This document shows positions 9,402-18,016 of a DNA stretch of 52,817 nucleotides, piece after piece. Position 1 is the stretch's first letter. The number at the start of each line of letters is the position of its first letter. Under the pieces are notes generated by a model. That model was not told where the DNA came from and did no database searches. It worked only from the letters and a program-made list of their open reading frames with translations. The DNA comes from a virus: positions 1 through 52,817 of the IMG/VR virus record IMGVR_UViG_3300042375_000643, one strand, 5' to 3'. A program made the position numbers and the translations under genes.

Positions 9402-10103
9402 ATGATAAAAATACCTTTAACCAAAATATTGTTTCTTGATATAGAAACTGTTGGTGGTTGTAAAAACTATACAGAGTGTCAAGTAAGTAATCCAAATGTT
9501 GCAAAACAATTTGAGAAATATTTTGATTGGTTCCAAAAAAGATTTCCGGAAGATGCTGGATTCTCGGCCGATAAAGTTTTTGAAAAAAGAGCCGCGTTAG
9601 TTCCTGAGTTTGCAAAAATTGTTTGTGTAAGTGTTGCCTTTGTTATGGATAATGGTGAGATTAAAAAACAATCATTCTCAGGTGATGATGAAAAATCGTT
9701 ATTAAAAGAATGTCAAACATTACTTAATCGTTGTGGTAAATTAGATTTTTATCTATGTGGTCACAACCTTAAGAATTTTGATATTCCAATGTTGGCGAAA
9801 AGAATGATTATTAATGGATTAATGCCTCCAACATTATTACCATCATACGATACCAAGCCGTGGGAAATCAAAGCTATCGACACCAAAGAGATTTGGCAAT
9901 ACGGGGCATACACTGCAATTGGTTCATTGGACTTAATGTGTTCTTGTATGGACGTTCCGTCTCCAAAAGAGGGTGATGTTACCGGAGATAAAGTTCACGA
10001 CGCATATTGGAATAAAAATATGTTACCTGAAATCACAGCGTACTGCGAAAGAGATGTGTTAGTTTTGATTGATGTAATAAAAAAATTAAAAGAATTAGAA
10101 TAA
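9402..10103 (+). CDS. DnaQ-like 3'-5' exonuclease
   Basis: 233 aa. The DEDD exonuclease motifs are visible: Exo I at LFLDIETVGG (Asp13, Glu15), Exo II around GHNLKNFDIPML (Asp127), and Exo III as Tyr214-x3-Asp218 in AYCERDVLVL. This is the DEDDy arrangement of the PolB-type exonuclease family, here stand-alone. It probably removes 3' nucleotides in replication or repair. Its TAA overlaps the dUTPase ATG, so the two are co-translated with other nucleotide-metabolism functions. Confidence 0.8.
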   Translation: MIKIPLTKILFLDIETVGGCKNYTECQVSNPNVAKQFEKYFDWFQKRFPEDAGFSADKVFEKRAALVPEFAKIVCVSVAFVMDNGEIKKQSFSGDDEKSLLKECQTLLNRCGKLDFYLCGHNLKNFDIPMLAKRMIINGLMPPTLLPSYDTKPWEIKAIDTKEIWQYGAYTAIGSLDLMCSCMDVPSPKEGDVTGDKVHDAYWNKNMLPEITAYCERDVLVLIDVIKKLKELE

Positions 10104-10705
10104 TGAGTGAGATTAATGATTTAAATGAGTTAAGAAATAGAATTCTTAAATTACAAGAGTCTCTTCAAACAGAATCGGAAGAAATGAATTATGAAGACAT
10201 TTTAAATGAAATGGATATTGACATAGTTCAACTTGAAAAAGATATGGTTGAGACACGTAGACTTCTACCTTTGGGGTTTAAAGTTTTACATCCTGATGCC
10301 ACATTACCTAAATATAATTATGGTAGTGATTCAGGATTTGATTTACATTCTGTAAATGAAATTGAAATACCTGCGTTTGGTAGAGCACTTGTACCAACAG
10401 GTTTATCATTTGACATTCAAGATGGATATGAGATACAAGTTAGAACTAAAAGTGGATTAGCCATCAATCAAGGTCTTATGGTCTTAAACTCACCGGGAAC
10501 TGTGGACAATGGTTATACAGGTGAAGTTAAAGCAATCATCTTTAATACTAACCCAACATCGGTAACAATACCAAAAGGTATGAAAGTAGGTCAAGCGGTT
10601 TTATGTCCGGTTGTGAATGGGGGTTGGGTTGATTTACAACAAACAAATAAAATAAACGAAAAAGAACGAGGTTCAAATGGGTTTGGAAGTACAGGGATTC
10701 AATAA
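10103..10705 (+). CDS. dut: dUTPase (dUTP diphosphatase) with N-terminal extension
   Basis: 200 aa. All five trimeric dUTPase motifs are present: I GSDSGFDLHS (74-83), II RTKSGLA (114-120), III SPGTVDNGYTGEV (130-142, with catalytic Asp135), IV KGMKVGQAVLCPV (158-170), and V RGSNGFGSTG (189-198, the mobile P-loop-like motif). It hydrolyses dUTP to dUMP, keeping uracil out of phage DNA. A ~55-residue helical N-terminal extension is longer than in typical 150-residue dUTPases. A copy of the 3' end (motif V) recurs at 12370-12411 after two glycosyltransferase genes, pointing to a cassette insertion downstream of dut. Confidence 0.93.
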   Translation: MSEINDLNELRNRILKLQESLQTESEEMNYEDILNEMDIDIVQLEKDMVETRRLLPLGFKVLHPDATLPKYNYGSDSGFDLHSVNEIEIPAFGRALVPTGLSFDIQDGYEIQVRTKSGLAINQGLMVLNSPGTVDNGYTGEVKAIIFNTNPTSVTIPKGMKVGQAVLCPVVNGGWVDLQQTNKINEKERGSNGFGSTGIQ

Positions 10706-10706
10706 T

Positions 10707-11483
10707 ATGTCAAACAATATATTGGTAATTATGTCTGATAATCGAGATATCATAAACGACATAGATAATTGTGATTATAATACTTTATGTGCGTTAATTA
10801 ACTATAATTATTGTCAAAAAAATAACTATGGTTTTAAATATTTTAGACCACACAATAATGGTGAATTTTCATTACATAATTGTTACTCACCGTCTAAATC
10901 TTTAAGACATTCTTCTTGGGCTAAATTGTTATCAACAATTAAATCAATGACCGAATATGAACAATACGATTACATAGTGTATATTGATTCCGATTGTATA
11001 TTAAATAATATTAATTTAACAATACAAGATTATTATAAAAATTTAACAATAGTTAATAAAGGTAATGTTGAAAAGTCAAATATACTTTTTTTAAATGACA
11101 GACCTTGGCATCCCGAGTCCCCTTGTGCCGGATATTACATTTTAAAAAATAATTCCAATTCAATGAAATTTATTAAAGAATGGTATTCTTCAGATGGTTG
11201 TGACATCAATCACCCATATGAACAATGGGCGGTTTATAAAATGTTTGAATTGACTAATCCTGAAGAAATATTACTTATTGATGATGTTATGTTTGTTGAT
11301 TCACATAAAGACCAATTTTTAAGACATATTGGTACTCACGAGAGTCATAATAGAATACCATTTTTTAAAAATAAAATAACAGAATTATCCCTATTAGATA
11401 ATTTTAATGAATTGATTGGGAGGTTAAGAACTGAAATTGTTGAATACGATACAAATAAAATAATTGAAGAACATTATGAATAA
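10707..11483 (+). CDS. GT34-like (GT-A) glycosyltransferase
   Basis: 258 aa from the ATG at 10707, directly after the dut stop. An in-frame ATG at 10677 would overlap dut and is less likely. The protein has a GT-A signature: SSWAKLLSTIK, then YDYIVYIDSDCIL with the DxD metal/nucleotide-sugar motif, then AGYYILKNN and EWYSSDG as in galactosyl/mannosyltransferases of the GMA12/MNN10 type. It probably adds a hexose in the glycan pathway encoded around it. The gene lies between dut and its motif-V scar and was probably acquired with 11476-12363. Confidence 0.72.
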   Translation: MSNNILVIMSDNRDIINDIDNCDYNTLCALINYNYCQKNNYGFKYFRPHNNGEFSLHNCYSPSKSLRHSSWAKLLSTIKSMTEYEQYDYIVYIDSDCILNNINLTIQDYYKNLTIVNKGNVEKSNILFLNDRPWHPESPCAGYYILKNNSNSMKFIKEWYSSDGCDINHPYEQWAVYKMFELTNPEEILLIDDVMFVDSHKDQFLRHIGTHESHNRIPFFKNKITELSLLDNFNELIGRLRTEIVEYDTNKIIEEHYE

Positions 11484-12363
11484 TAAAGTTGACGTTTGTA
11501 TAAACGTATTCGGAAAACCTTGGCAAACATTATGTACATTAAAAACTTTAATGAAACATAGCGGAGATAAAATTGATAAAATTTATTTAATTATTGAATC
11601 TACCCAACCATACAATGAAAGTTTACTTTGGATTTTTAGTTATTTTGATAATTTAATTATTCACACACCTAATACATATATTTTCACAAAACATCATATA
11701 AATAATTTAGATGAATCTGATAGACATACCGTAAGATATCAATACGGTATTGAAAAAAGTGATAAGAAATTTATTTTTATTACACATAATGATGTTTTAT
11801 ATACCGGAGATATAATTGGTGATATGTTAGACAAAATTGGTGATTCCGTTGGAATTGGCGAAATGGGTCAATGTTGGAATTGCCCCGCATTTAGCGAAGG
11901 TCTTTGCAGTGGTAGTAAATTTTATGATTGGAACCCATCAATTGAAGAAGTTTTAAGTTTGAAACTTCCTCACATCAGAACAGGGTTACATAATATTGAT
12001 AGAGAAAACCCAAAACCAATGCCTGAATGTAGACTTAATGAATGGGCGTGTTTAATTAATAGAGAATTAAATAATAAAGAAACATACCCAAATGGAGATA
12101 CACCATTTTTTGGTATGTATGGATTAGATTTAGGTGACCGTTGGTTTAAAAGTCTACATTTAAAAGGTTATAAATTTACAGACTATCGAGAAAACTTCAA
12201 ACACTCATATTGGTCCCCATTAGATGGTGGATACCCAACACAATTAAACCAAGATATTTATAAAATTGCGGAAGAAAATGCTAAGAAATATTTTATCGAA
12301 CACTTTGAATCAAAAAAAAATAAAATTAACGAATTAGGTTGGGAAAATAAAAAATACAAATAA
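11476..12363 (+). CDS. Glycosyltransferase-like protein (GT-A type)
   Basis: 295 aa from the ATG at 11476, which overlaps the preceding stop by 8 nt; a TTG at 11464 is an unlikely start. The N-terminus reads KVDVCINVFGKPWQTLCTLKTL, like the first strand of family-2 enzymes. FIFITHNDVLYTGDI holds an HND acidic motif in the usual DxD place, as in CCHNDIKLENG of the gene at 13016. A Cys-rich stretch (GQCWNCPAFSEGLC) is unusual and could bind metal. Substrate unknown. It is the last gene before the dut scar. Confidence 0.65.
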   Translation: MNNKVDVCINVFGKPWQTLCTLKTLMKHSGDKIDKIYLIIESTQPYNESLLWIFSYFDNLIIHTPNTYIFTKHHINNLDESDRHTVRYQYGIEKSDKKFIFITHNDVLYTGDIIGDMLDKIGDSVGIGEMGQCWNCPAFSEGLCSGSKFYDWNPSIEEVLSLKLPHIRTGLHNIDRENPKPMPECRLNEWACLINRELNNKETYPNGDTPFFGMYGLDLGDRWFKSLHLKGYKFTDYRENFKHSYWSPLDGGYPTQLNQDIYKIAEENAKKYFIEHFESKKNKINELGWENKKYK

Positions 12364-12411
12364 ACGATAAAAAAAAGAGGCTCCAATGTATTTGGAAGTA
12401 CAGGAATTTAA
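12364..12411 (+). pseudogene. Remnant of a dUTPase 3' end (motif V scar)
   Basis: After the TAA at 12361-12363 the sequence encodes KKRGSNVFGSTGI and a stop (codons 12370-12411), against KERGSNGFGSTGIQ in the intact dut. The DNA also resembles 10655-10709, including the A-rich lead-in and the position of the ATG that follows. No dUTPase body precedes it. The simplest reading is that the cassette dut plus two glycosyltransferases was inserted beside, or replaced most of, an older dut copy. Confidence 0.7.
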
Positions 12412-12413
12412 TT

Positions 12414-13016
12414 ATGGAAACAGAATTATGTAAAATATTTTACAAATATAAATCAGACAAATGCTCAAAAATAAACCATTCTTATTCACCCGAATATTAT
12501 AACCATTTAAACCCATATAGAGAAACATTTACCAATATACTTGAAGTAGGAATTGGTAATGATAAATTGATGAAACCTATTTGTGGTAATGACTATATTT
12601 TAGGTGCTAGTCTTAAATCTTGGGAGGAGTTTTTTCCTAACGCAAAGATTTATGGTTTAGATATACTTAGAGACGTGTTATTTTCCGAGAACCGAGTATC
12701 TTGTTTTTACACAGACCAATCTAACGAGAATGAATTAAATAAAACAATTGACGAAATTAGAAATGTTAATAACGATTCTAATTTATTGTTTGATTTAATT
12801 ATTGATGATGGAAGTCACATTGTTGACCATATGTTATTAACCTTTAAAACATTATCAAAATACTTGAAGGTTGACGGTTTATATATTATTGAAGATATTC
12901 AACGAAAAGATTTGGATATATTCACCAATATAAAATTGACTGATTTTGAAATATTAAAAATATATATGGGGAACAGAAATGACGATGACTTTATAATTTA
13001 TAAAAAAATAAAATAA
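12414..13016 (+). CDS. SAM-dependent O-methyltransferase (macrocin/sugar type)
   Basis: 200 aa. A class I methyltransferase fold is indicated by NILEVGIGNDKLM (SAM motif I), KIYGLDILRDV (motif II acidic loop) and LIIDDGSHIVDHML (motif with the D-x-G-H metal/active-site residues). KSDKCSKINHSYSPEYY at the N-terminus is typical of sugar O-methyltransferases related to macrocin O-methyltransferase. It probably methylates a hydroxyl on the glycan made by neighbouring enzymes. It starts directly after the dut scar and overlaps the next gene by TAATG. Confidence 0.75.
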   Translation: METELCKIFYKYKSDKCSKINHSYSPEYYNHLNPYRETFTNILEVGIGNDKLMKPICGNDYILGASLKSWEEFFPNAKIYGLDILRDVLFSENRVSCFYTDQSNENELNKTIDEIRNVNNDSNLLFDLIIDDGSHIVDHMLLTFKTLSKYLKVDGLYIIEDIQRKDLDIFTNIKLTDFEILKIYMGNRNDDDFIIYKKIK

Positions 13017-14521
13017 TGATTACAATAATTTACTCAACACATAAAGACGAAATTTATAATAACAAATTTAAACAACATTTGTTACAAAGTTCCGGATTAA
13101 AAGATGTTCAAATATTAGAATATGTTAACCATAACCAATATACCCTGTCTGAACTATATAACAAAGGAATTAAAGAATCTCTTTTTAATATTGTTGTTTG
13201 TTGTCATAATGATATTAAACTTGAAAATGGGTGGGGTAAAAAATTATTAACCGATTTTGAAAATAACCCTAACTATGGTATCATAGGTAAAGCAGGTTCT
13301 TGTTATTTTGCGGAATCCGGTGTTTACTGGGAACGTATGCAACAAACAATGGTTGGTCAAGTTTACCATCATCCCGAAGGTAAACAAAAATGGGTAAATA
13401 ATTATTCGGCAAAACTACCATTTTTAATTCCTGTTGTAACTATTGATGGATTATTCATATCATTTGATAAAACAAAAATTAAACATCAATTTGATGAAAC
13501 TATTGGTAAATTTCATTTCTATGACCATTTATTTTGTGTTCCAAATTATTTAGACGGAGTTAACATTGGTGTGACATCATCTTTTGAAATAACACACCAA
13601 TCTGTTGGTCAACCAAATCAAGAATTTTGGGAGAGTAGAGAAAAATTTATAGAAAAATGGGGTAATAATCTTCCATTAGATTTAAAACCATCTAAGGTAT
13701 ATGTCCCTGAGATTAAAGAAAAACCTATTAAAAATATTGGTAAAGTTGCGATAATTATACCGACTAAAGGTAATGTAGAAATGTTATTTGATTGTGTTAA
13801 TTCATTCTATCAACACTGTAACTCAAAATTGTTTGATGTTTTTATTGCCGACACTGGGTCGTCAGAGACAGAAAAAGAATGGATTAAAACTAATATACTA
13901 CCACTTGGTGATATAAAACTTATTGAATATGATTATTATAATTTTGCAAAAATTAATAATGATGTTGTAAAAAATCACGTAGGGGACGAATATGAGTATC
14001 TCCTATTTTCAAATAACGATATTAAAATTCTTAATAATGTTATTTATGGTATGTTAAAGAATTTTAAAACTCATAATAAAATAGGTACAATTGGTGCGAG
14101 GCTTTATTTTAAAGATAATACAATTCAACACGATGGGATTTTTGCGATAATTCAAAATAATAGATTTGATGTTAGTCATTATAATTTAAGAAATTATTAT
14201 CCTAAATCATCTTCTATCTCAGAAGTTATTGGGTCTACCGGTGCGTTACTTATGATAAAAAAATCTGTATTTATTCAGTGTGACTATTTTAACGAAAATT
14301 ATATTAATTGTTTTGAAGATGTTGAGTTAAATTTTAAAACAACTATCTTAGGTTATAGGAATATATGTGACCTTAATTTAGTGTCGTATCATTTTGAGAG
14401 TCAAACTAGAAATGAAGACCCTAAAAATATTGAGAAGTTACAGTATGACTACATAAATAATTTATTACCATTTACGATGAAAAATGTTGATAAATTAAAA
14501 CATAAAATTATACAACAATAA
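13016..14521 (+). CDS. Tandem two-domain GT2-like glycosyltransferase
   Basis: 501 aa with two GT-A modules. Residues ~1-235 start with MITIIYSTHKDE and carry the acidic motif CCHNDIKLENGWG, with VTIDGLFISF as acceptor-side strand. Residues ~240-501 start with VAIIIPTKGNVEMLFDCVNS (classic family-2 start), contain YLLFSNNDIKIL in the DxD place, and GSTGALLMIKKSVF with FEDVELNFK, the ED motif expected for the catalytic base. Two modules in one chain suggest a bifunctional or polymerising enzyme; acceptor unknown. Confidence 0.75.
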   Translation: MITIIYSTHKDEIYNNKFKQHLLQSSGLKDVQILEYVNHNQYTLSELYNKGIKESLFNIVVCCHNDIKLENGWGKKLLTDFENNPNYGIIGKAGSCYFAESGVYWERMQQTMVGQVYHHPEGKQKWVNNYSAKLPFLIPVVTIDGLFISFDKTKIKHQFDETIGKFHFYDHLFCVPNYLDGVNIGVTSSFEITHQSVGQPNQEFWESREKFIEKWGNNLPLDLKPSKVYVPEIKEKPIKNIGKVAIIIPTKGNVEMLFDCVNSFYQHCNSKLFDVFIADTGSSETEKEWIKTNILPLGDIKLIEYDYYNFAKINNDVVKNHVGDEYEYLLFSNNDIKILNNVIYGMLKNFKTHNKIGTIGARLYFKDNTIQHDGIFAIIQNNRFDVSHYNLRNYYPKSSSISEVIGSTGALLMIKKSVFIQCDYFNENYINCFEDVELNFKTTILGYRNICDLNLVSYHFESQTRNEDPKNIEKLQYDYINNLLPFTMKNVDKLKHKIIQQ

Positions 14522-14525
14522 TTAA

Positions 14526-15290
14526 ATGGCTACATACAGCAAATCAAAAAACACTAAACCAACTCCTACTCCGGAAACTACAGGTAAACCAATAAGTAAA
14601 AAAGATTTAATTGGTCAAATCATCAAGAGAAAAACTAAAGAAAAGTTTTTAACTATAAATCAAAAAAAGTATTACGATACTTTAATTGATAGTGAAATTA
14701 CAGTTTGTTCGGGACCAGCGGGTGTTGGTAAAAGTTACATAACAATGAAAGCAGCAATTGATTTACTTTCAGACCCAAAAACACCCTACGAGAAAATAAT
14801 TATTGTTAGACCGGCCGTTGAAGCCGAAGAAAAATTGGGTTCTCTACCCGGTAATGTTGAAGAAAAGTTAGACCCGTACATTTTCCCCTCTTATTATTTA
14901 TTAAATAAAATTATTGGAAAAGAGTCTCGTGAAAAACTTAAAGAGATTGAAGTTATTGAAGTATTTGCGTTAGCATTTATGAGAGGTATGAATATTGATA
15001 ATTCAATCTTAATATTTGAAGAGGGGCAGAACGCTTCCCCAAGTCAAATGAAACTTCTTTTAACAAGAATTGGTTTTAACAGTAAGTTCTTTATTTCAGG
15101 AGATGTGGAACAATCAGATAAGTATAAAAACAAAACATTAAGTGGATTGTGGGACGCGATTGAAAAGTTTAGGGATGATGACTACGTTTCAACATTCGAA
15201 TTCAAAGATAAAAACGATATTGTTAGAAACCCATTAATTAGTAAGATATTACGTAAATACGATAACGAACCGGATGAGAATAGCAATTGA
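14526..15290 (+). CDS. phoH: PhoH-like ATPase
   Basis: 254 aa. The P-loop GPAGVGKS is at 63-70 and Walker B ILIFEEGQN at 161-169, with the PhoH-typical IIIVRPAVEAEEKLGSLPG between them. ASPSQMKLLLTRIG and KFFISGDVEQSD follow the PhoH family pattern (sensor region). PhoH-like genes are common in T4-like and marine phages; the role there is unsettled (RNA metabolism or phosphate stress have been proposed). Residues 1-35 are a polar, disordered extension. The 3' end overlaps the next gene by 17 nt. Confidence 0.9.
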   Translation: MATYSKSKNTKPTPTPETTGKPISKKDLIGQIIKRKTKEKFLTINQKKYYDTLIDSEITVCSGPAGVGKSYITMKAAIDLLSDPKTPYEKIIIVRPAVEAEEKLGSLPGNVEEKLDPYIFPSYYLLNKIIGKESREKLKEIEVIEVFALAFMRGMNIDNSILIFEEGQNASPSQMKLLLTRIGFNSKFFISGDVEQSDKYKNKTLSGLWDAIEKFRDDDYVSTFEFKDKNDIVRNPLISKILRKYDNEPDENSN

Positions 15291-15870
15291 GATTAATGGT
15301 GTTTTAAGAAACACCTTAGATAAAATTCAACAGACCTATCAAAAATATATGATAGATAAAACTGAGGGTATTGAAGAAGAAGAAGATATTGTTCGTGAAA
15401 TTAAATTACCTATAGATAGTTTAGAATTAAGAAATCATTTTACGTTTATCGATGATGAAGAACTATATTCTTTTTTATACGAAGATTTCCCAATGGAAAT
15501 CTTTGGTCATTCACAATCATCTGAATATCAAACATTCAACGATTTAAATGATATATACGTTAATTTAAGAGATAATCACGATTTATTAATAGTGTCAGAT
15601 GAAATGGGAAGGTCTAAACCGGCATCATTATTCTTCTTATCAAAATTTGGTTGTCAAGTAGAAAAAGTAAAATTCTATAGTAATTTGACAATAAATTCAA
15701 TGTGGGATGAGATTGATGTTTTACTTACATCAAACCCTGCACTATTATTAGAACATCCGGATGATAAAATATTAATTAAATATCAAACGGAATACAATAA
15801 ACATATCGAAACAAAACATTCTATAACTAACCTTAAAGAATTTGAATTCGAATTAATAAAAATACTATAA
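15274..15870 (+). CDS. HAD-like protein with degenerate catalytic motif
   Basis: 198 aa. The N-terminus IAIEINGVLRNT matches HAD motif I (usually DxDGV/T) in hydrophobic pattern, but both Asp positions are altered (Glu and Asn). LLIVSDEMGRSKPASLFFLSKFG resembles motif II plus the following helix, and DVLLTSNPALL sits where motif IV (DD) would be, again without the acidic pair. It may therefore be a non-catalytic HAD relative, possibly regulatory. The assignment is by eye. It overlaps phoH by 17 nt, suggesting coupled translation. Confidence 0.5.
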   Translation: MRIAIEINGVLRNTLDKIQQTYQKYMIDKTEGIEEEEDIVREIKLPIDSLELRNHFTFIDDEELYSFLYEDFPMEIFGHSQSSEYQTFNDLNDIYVNLRDNHDLLIVSDEMGRSKPASLFFLSKFGCQVEKVKFYSNLTINSMWDEIDVLLTSNPALLLEHPDDKILIKYQTEYNKHIETKHSITNLKEFEFELIKIL

Positions 15871-16145
15871 TGTTAAAAGTATTAGGAGAACACTACTATT
15901 TAGATTTAGATAAAATCGATGATTACGTCCAAATAAAAGAAGTTACACCATCAACAGGTATTACGGACACAACGCATATTAGCATTATAAAATATGAAAC
16001 CGTTAAATTAATGATGGAAATTATTATGGATGAGCCTGAAGAAATTGATGAAACATTAGGGGCTAAAGGAACAAATAACTTATCAATACCGTTTAAAATA
16101 GCGTTTAACACGTTACTATATAAAAAATTACTAAACAAATTATAA
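15870..16145 (+). CDS. Small unrecognised protein
   Basis: 91 aa, overlapping the previous stop by 1 nt. It begins with beta-like segments (LKVLGEHYYLDLDKIDDYV, then THISIIKYETVKLMMEII) and has a helical C-terminus (FKIAFNTLLYKKLLNKL). No motif identifies a family. It sits inside the phoH-glycosyltransferase run and is surely co-transcribed. Confidence 0.65.
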   Translation: MLKVLGEHYYLDLDKIDDYVQIKEVTPSTGITDTTHISIIKYETVKLMMEIIMDEPEEIDETLGAKGTNNLSIPFKIAFNTLLYKKLLNKL

Positions 16146-16146
16146 T

Positions 16147-17208
16147 ATGAATCAAGAACAACTATCAAAATTAGAATTGTCTATTGAGAATATGAAAAAT
16201 AAGAAAGCCAGAATTTATCTTATTGCTCAAGACACAAAAGGTAACGCCAAAGCATCTATTGCTTATATCTATAGATTAGGTATGGCATTATTAAAAGGAG
16301 GGTATAACCCGATAATCCTACACGAAAGTTCTGACTATACAGGTGTTTCTGAATGGTTAGGTGAAGAATATATGACACTTCCTCATAGAGTTATTGAAGG
16401 TCAAAATTTAGAAGTATCTCCTGAAGATTTATTAATTATTCCGGAACTTTTTGGGTATGTAATGAGTCAAGTATCTAAATTACCTTGCGGTAAAATTGTG
16501 TTATGTCAAGCTTACGACCATATTTTTGAAACGTTACAACCTGGAGAAAGTTGGACTCAATTAGGATTTTACAAATGTATTACAACATCTGATTATCAAA
16601 AAGAATTTATTGAGGGTATTATGAGAGGAGTCTCTTATGATGTTTTAAAACCATATTTTTCAGATAAATTTAAACCAAGTAATTTACCGGCTAAACCTAT
16701 TATTGCAGTTCACACTAGAGAACATAGAGACACAATTAACTTAATTAAAAGTTTCTATGTTAAATTTCCACAATATCGTTGGATAACTTTTAGAGATTTA
16801 AGAACATTATCTGAAGACGAGTTTGCTAAAGGTATTCAAGAGTGTTGTTTATCTGTTTGGATTGATGAAACAAGTGCTTATGGAACATTCCCGTTAGAAT
16901 CGATTAAATCAAATGTTCCTGTATTAGGTTTGGTTCCTAATATGGTACCTGATTGGATGAACGAAGATAATGGTCTATGGATAAATAACAAAGTTCAAAT
17001 TGTTGATTTTGTTGCCGATTATTTACAAAATTGGTTAGAAGATAATGTTAGTGAAACTTTACTTGATGGTATGAAAAAAACATCAGAAGAACTTTTAACT
17101 AAAGAAATGTTTGATGAACAAGCATTATCAATTTTTGATAAAGTTATGAATACAAGATTAGAATCGTTCACAGAACAATTAAATAAACTAGAAACAATTG
17201 AAGAATAA
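16147..17208 (+). CDS. GT-B-like glycosyltransferase
   Basis: 353 aa. The N-terminal half has a Rossmann-like series (ARIYLIAQDTKGNAKASIAYIYRLGMA, LLIIPELFG, GKIVLCQAYDH). The C-terminal half contains PIIAVHTREHRDTINLIKSF, then CLSVWIDETSAYGTFPLESIKSNVPVLGLVP, which is the donor-binding E-x7-E-type region of GT4 enzymes (TFPLESIKSNVPV). The N-terminal helix (~1-20) is extra. Likely part of the same glycan pathway; substrate unknown. Confidence 0.65.
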   Translation: MNQEQLSKLELSIENMKNKKARIYLIAQDTKGNAKASIAYIYRLGMALLKGGYNPIILHESSDYTGVSEWLGEEYMTLPHRVIEGQNLEVSPEDLLIIPELFGYVMSQVSKLPCGKIVLCQAYDHIFETLQPGESWTQLGFYKCITTSDYQKEFIEGIMRGVSYDVLKPYFSDKFKPSNLPAKPIIAVHTREHRDTINLIKSFYVKFPQYRWITFRDLRTLSEDEFAKGIQECCLSVWIDETSAYGTFPLESIKSNVPVLGLVPNMVPDWMNEDNGLWINNKVQIVDFVADYLQNWLEDNVSETLLDGMKKTSEELLTKEMFDEQALSIFDKVMNTRLESFTEQLNKLETIEE

Positions 17209-17209
17209 T

Positions 17210-18016
17210 ATGGAAAACTATTTTGACGTATCAGTAATATTACCAATTAAATCCGGGAGGGCCTTTGACTTCTCTGAGTATTTTACAAAATGTATTGAGT
17301 CATTAAAAACTCAAAAATTAAAAATTAATGAATTAATCATTGTTCACACAGATGAAGATGTTATTATTGAATTTTTAAATAATTTCGACTTTGGTGACTT
17401 AACAGTTATTAAACTTGCTTGGACTGAAGAACCTAATTACACCTTACAAATTAATTTTGGTGTTAAAAATTCAAATTCTAAATGGGTTTCATTATTTGAA
17501 TTTGATGACGAGTATTCAACAATATGGTTTAACAATGTTGAGAAATATAGCAACGCTTATCCAGATGTTGACGCATTTTTACCAATTGTCGTCGATACAG
17601 ACCAAATGGGTAAATTTGTCGGATTTACTAATGAAGCAACATTCGCAGCTAACTTCTCATCTGAAATGGGAATTTTATCTAATGAAACTTTACAAGATTA
17701 TCAAAATTTCCAAACATCAGGAATGGTTATTAAAAAATCCGCATTAGTTGATAATGGGTTATTTAAATCATCATTCAAGTTAACATACGGATATGAATTA
17801 TTTTTAAGATTAACTAATAATTCAGTTAAAATAATGTCAATCCCTAAGATTGGTTATAAACATACTAACTTAAGAGATGGTTCAATTTTTTGGAACTATA
17901 AAAATGGTGAAAATGCTTTAACTGCCGATGAGGTTAAATTTTGGATTGATTCGGCTAAAAAAGAATATTTCTTTACAAATGATAGAGCCATAAAGTACGA
18001 ACCACAAGAAGTTTAA
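17210..18016 (+). CDS. GT2-like glycosyltransferase
   Basis: 268 aa from the ATG at 17210, two nt after the preceding stop; an upstream in-frame TTG at 17198 is unlikely. The start YFDVSVILPIKSGRAFDFSEY is the classic family-2 first strand, and INELIIVHTDED follows. WVSLFEFDDEYS carries the DDE acidic motif in the DxD place, with SGMVIKKSALVDNGLF as acceptor-side region. Sixth glycosyltransferase-like gene of the block. Its TAA overlaps the sigma gene ATG. Confidence 0.7.
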   Translation: MENYFDVSVILPIKSGRAFDFSEYFTKCIESLKTQKLKINELIIVHTDEDVIIEFLNNFDFGDLTVIKLAWTEEPNYTLQINFGVKNSNSKWVSLFEFDDEYSTIWFNNVEKYSNAYPDVDAFLPIVVDTDQMGKFVGFTNEATFAANFSSEMGILSNETLQDYQNFQTSGMVIKKSALVDNGLFKSSFKLTYGYELFLRLTNNSVKIMSIPKIGYKHTNLRDGSIFWNYKNGENALTADEVKFWIDSAKKEYFFTNDRAIKYEPQEV

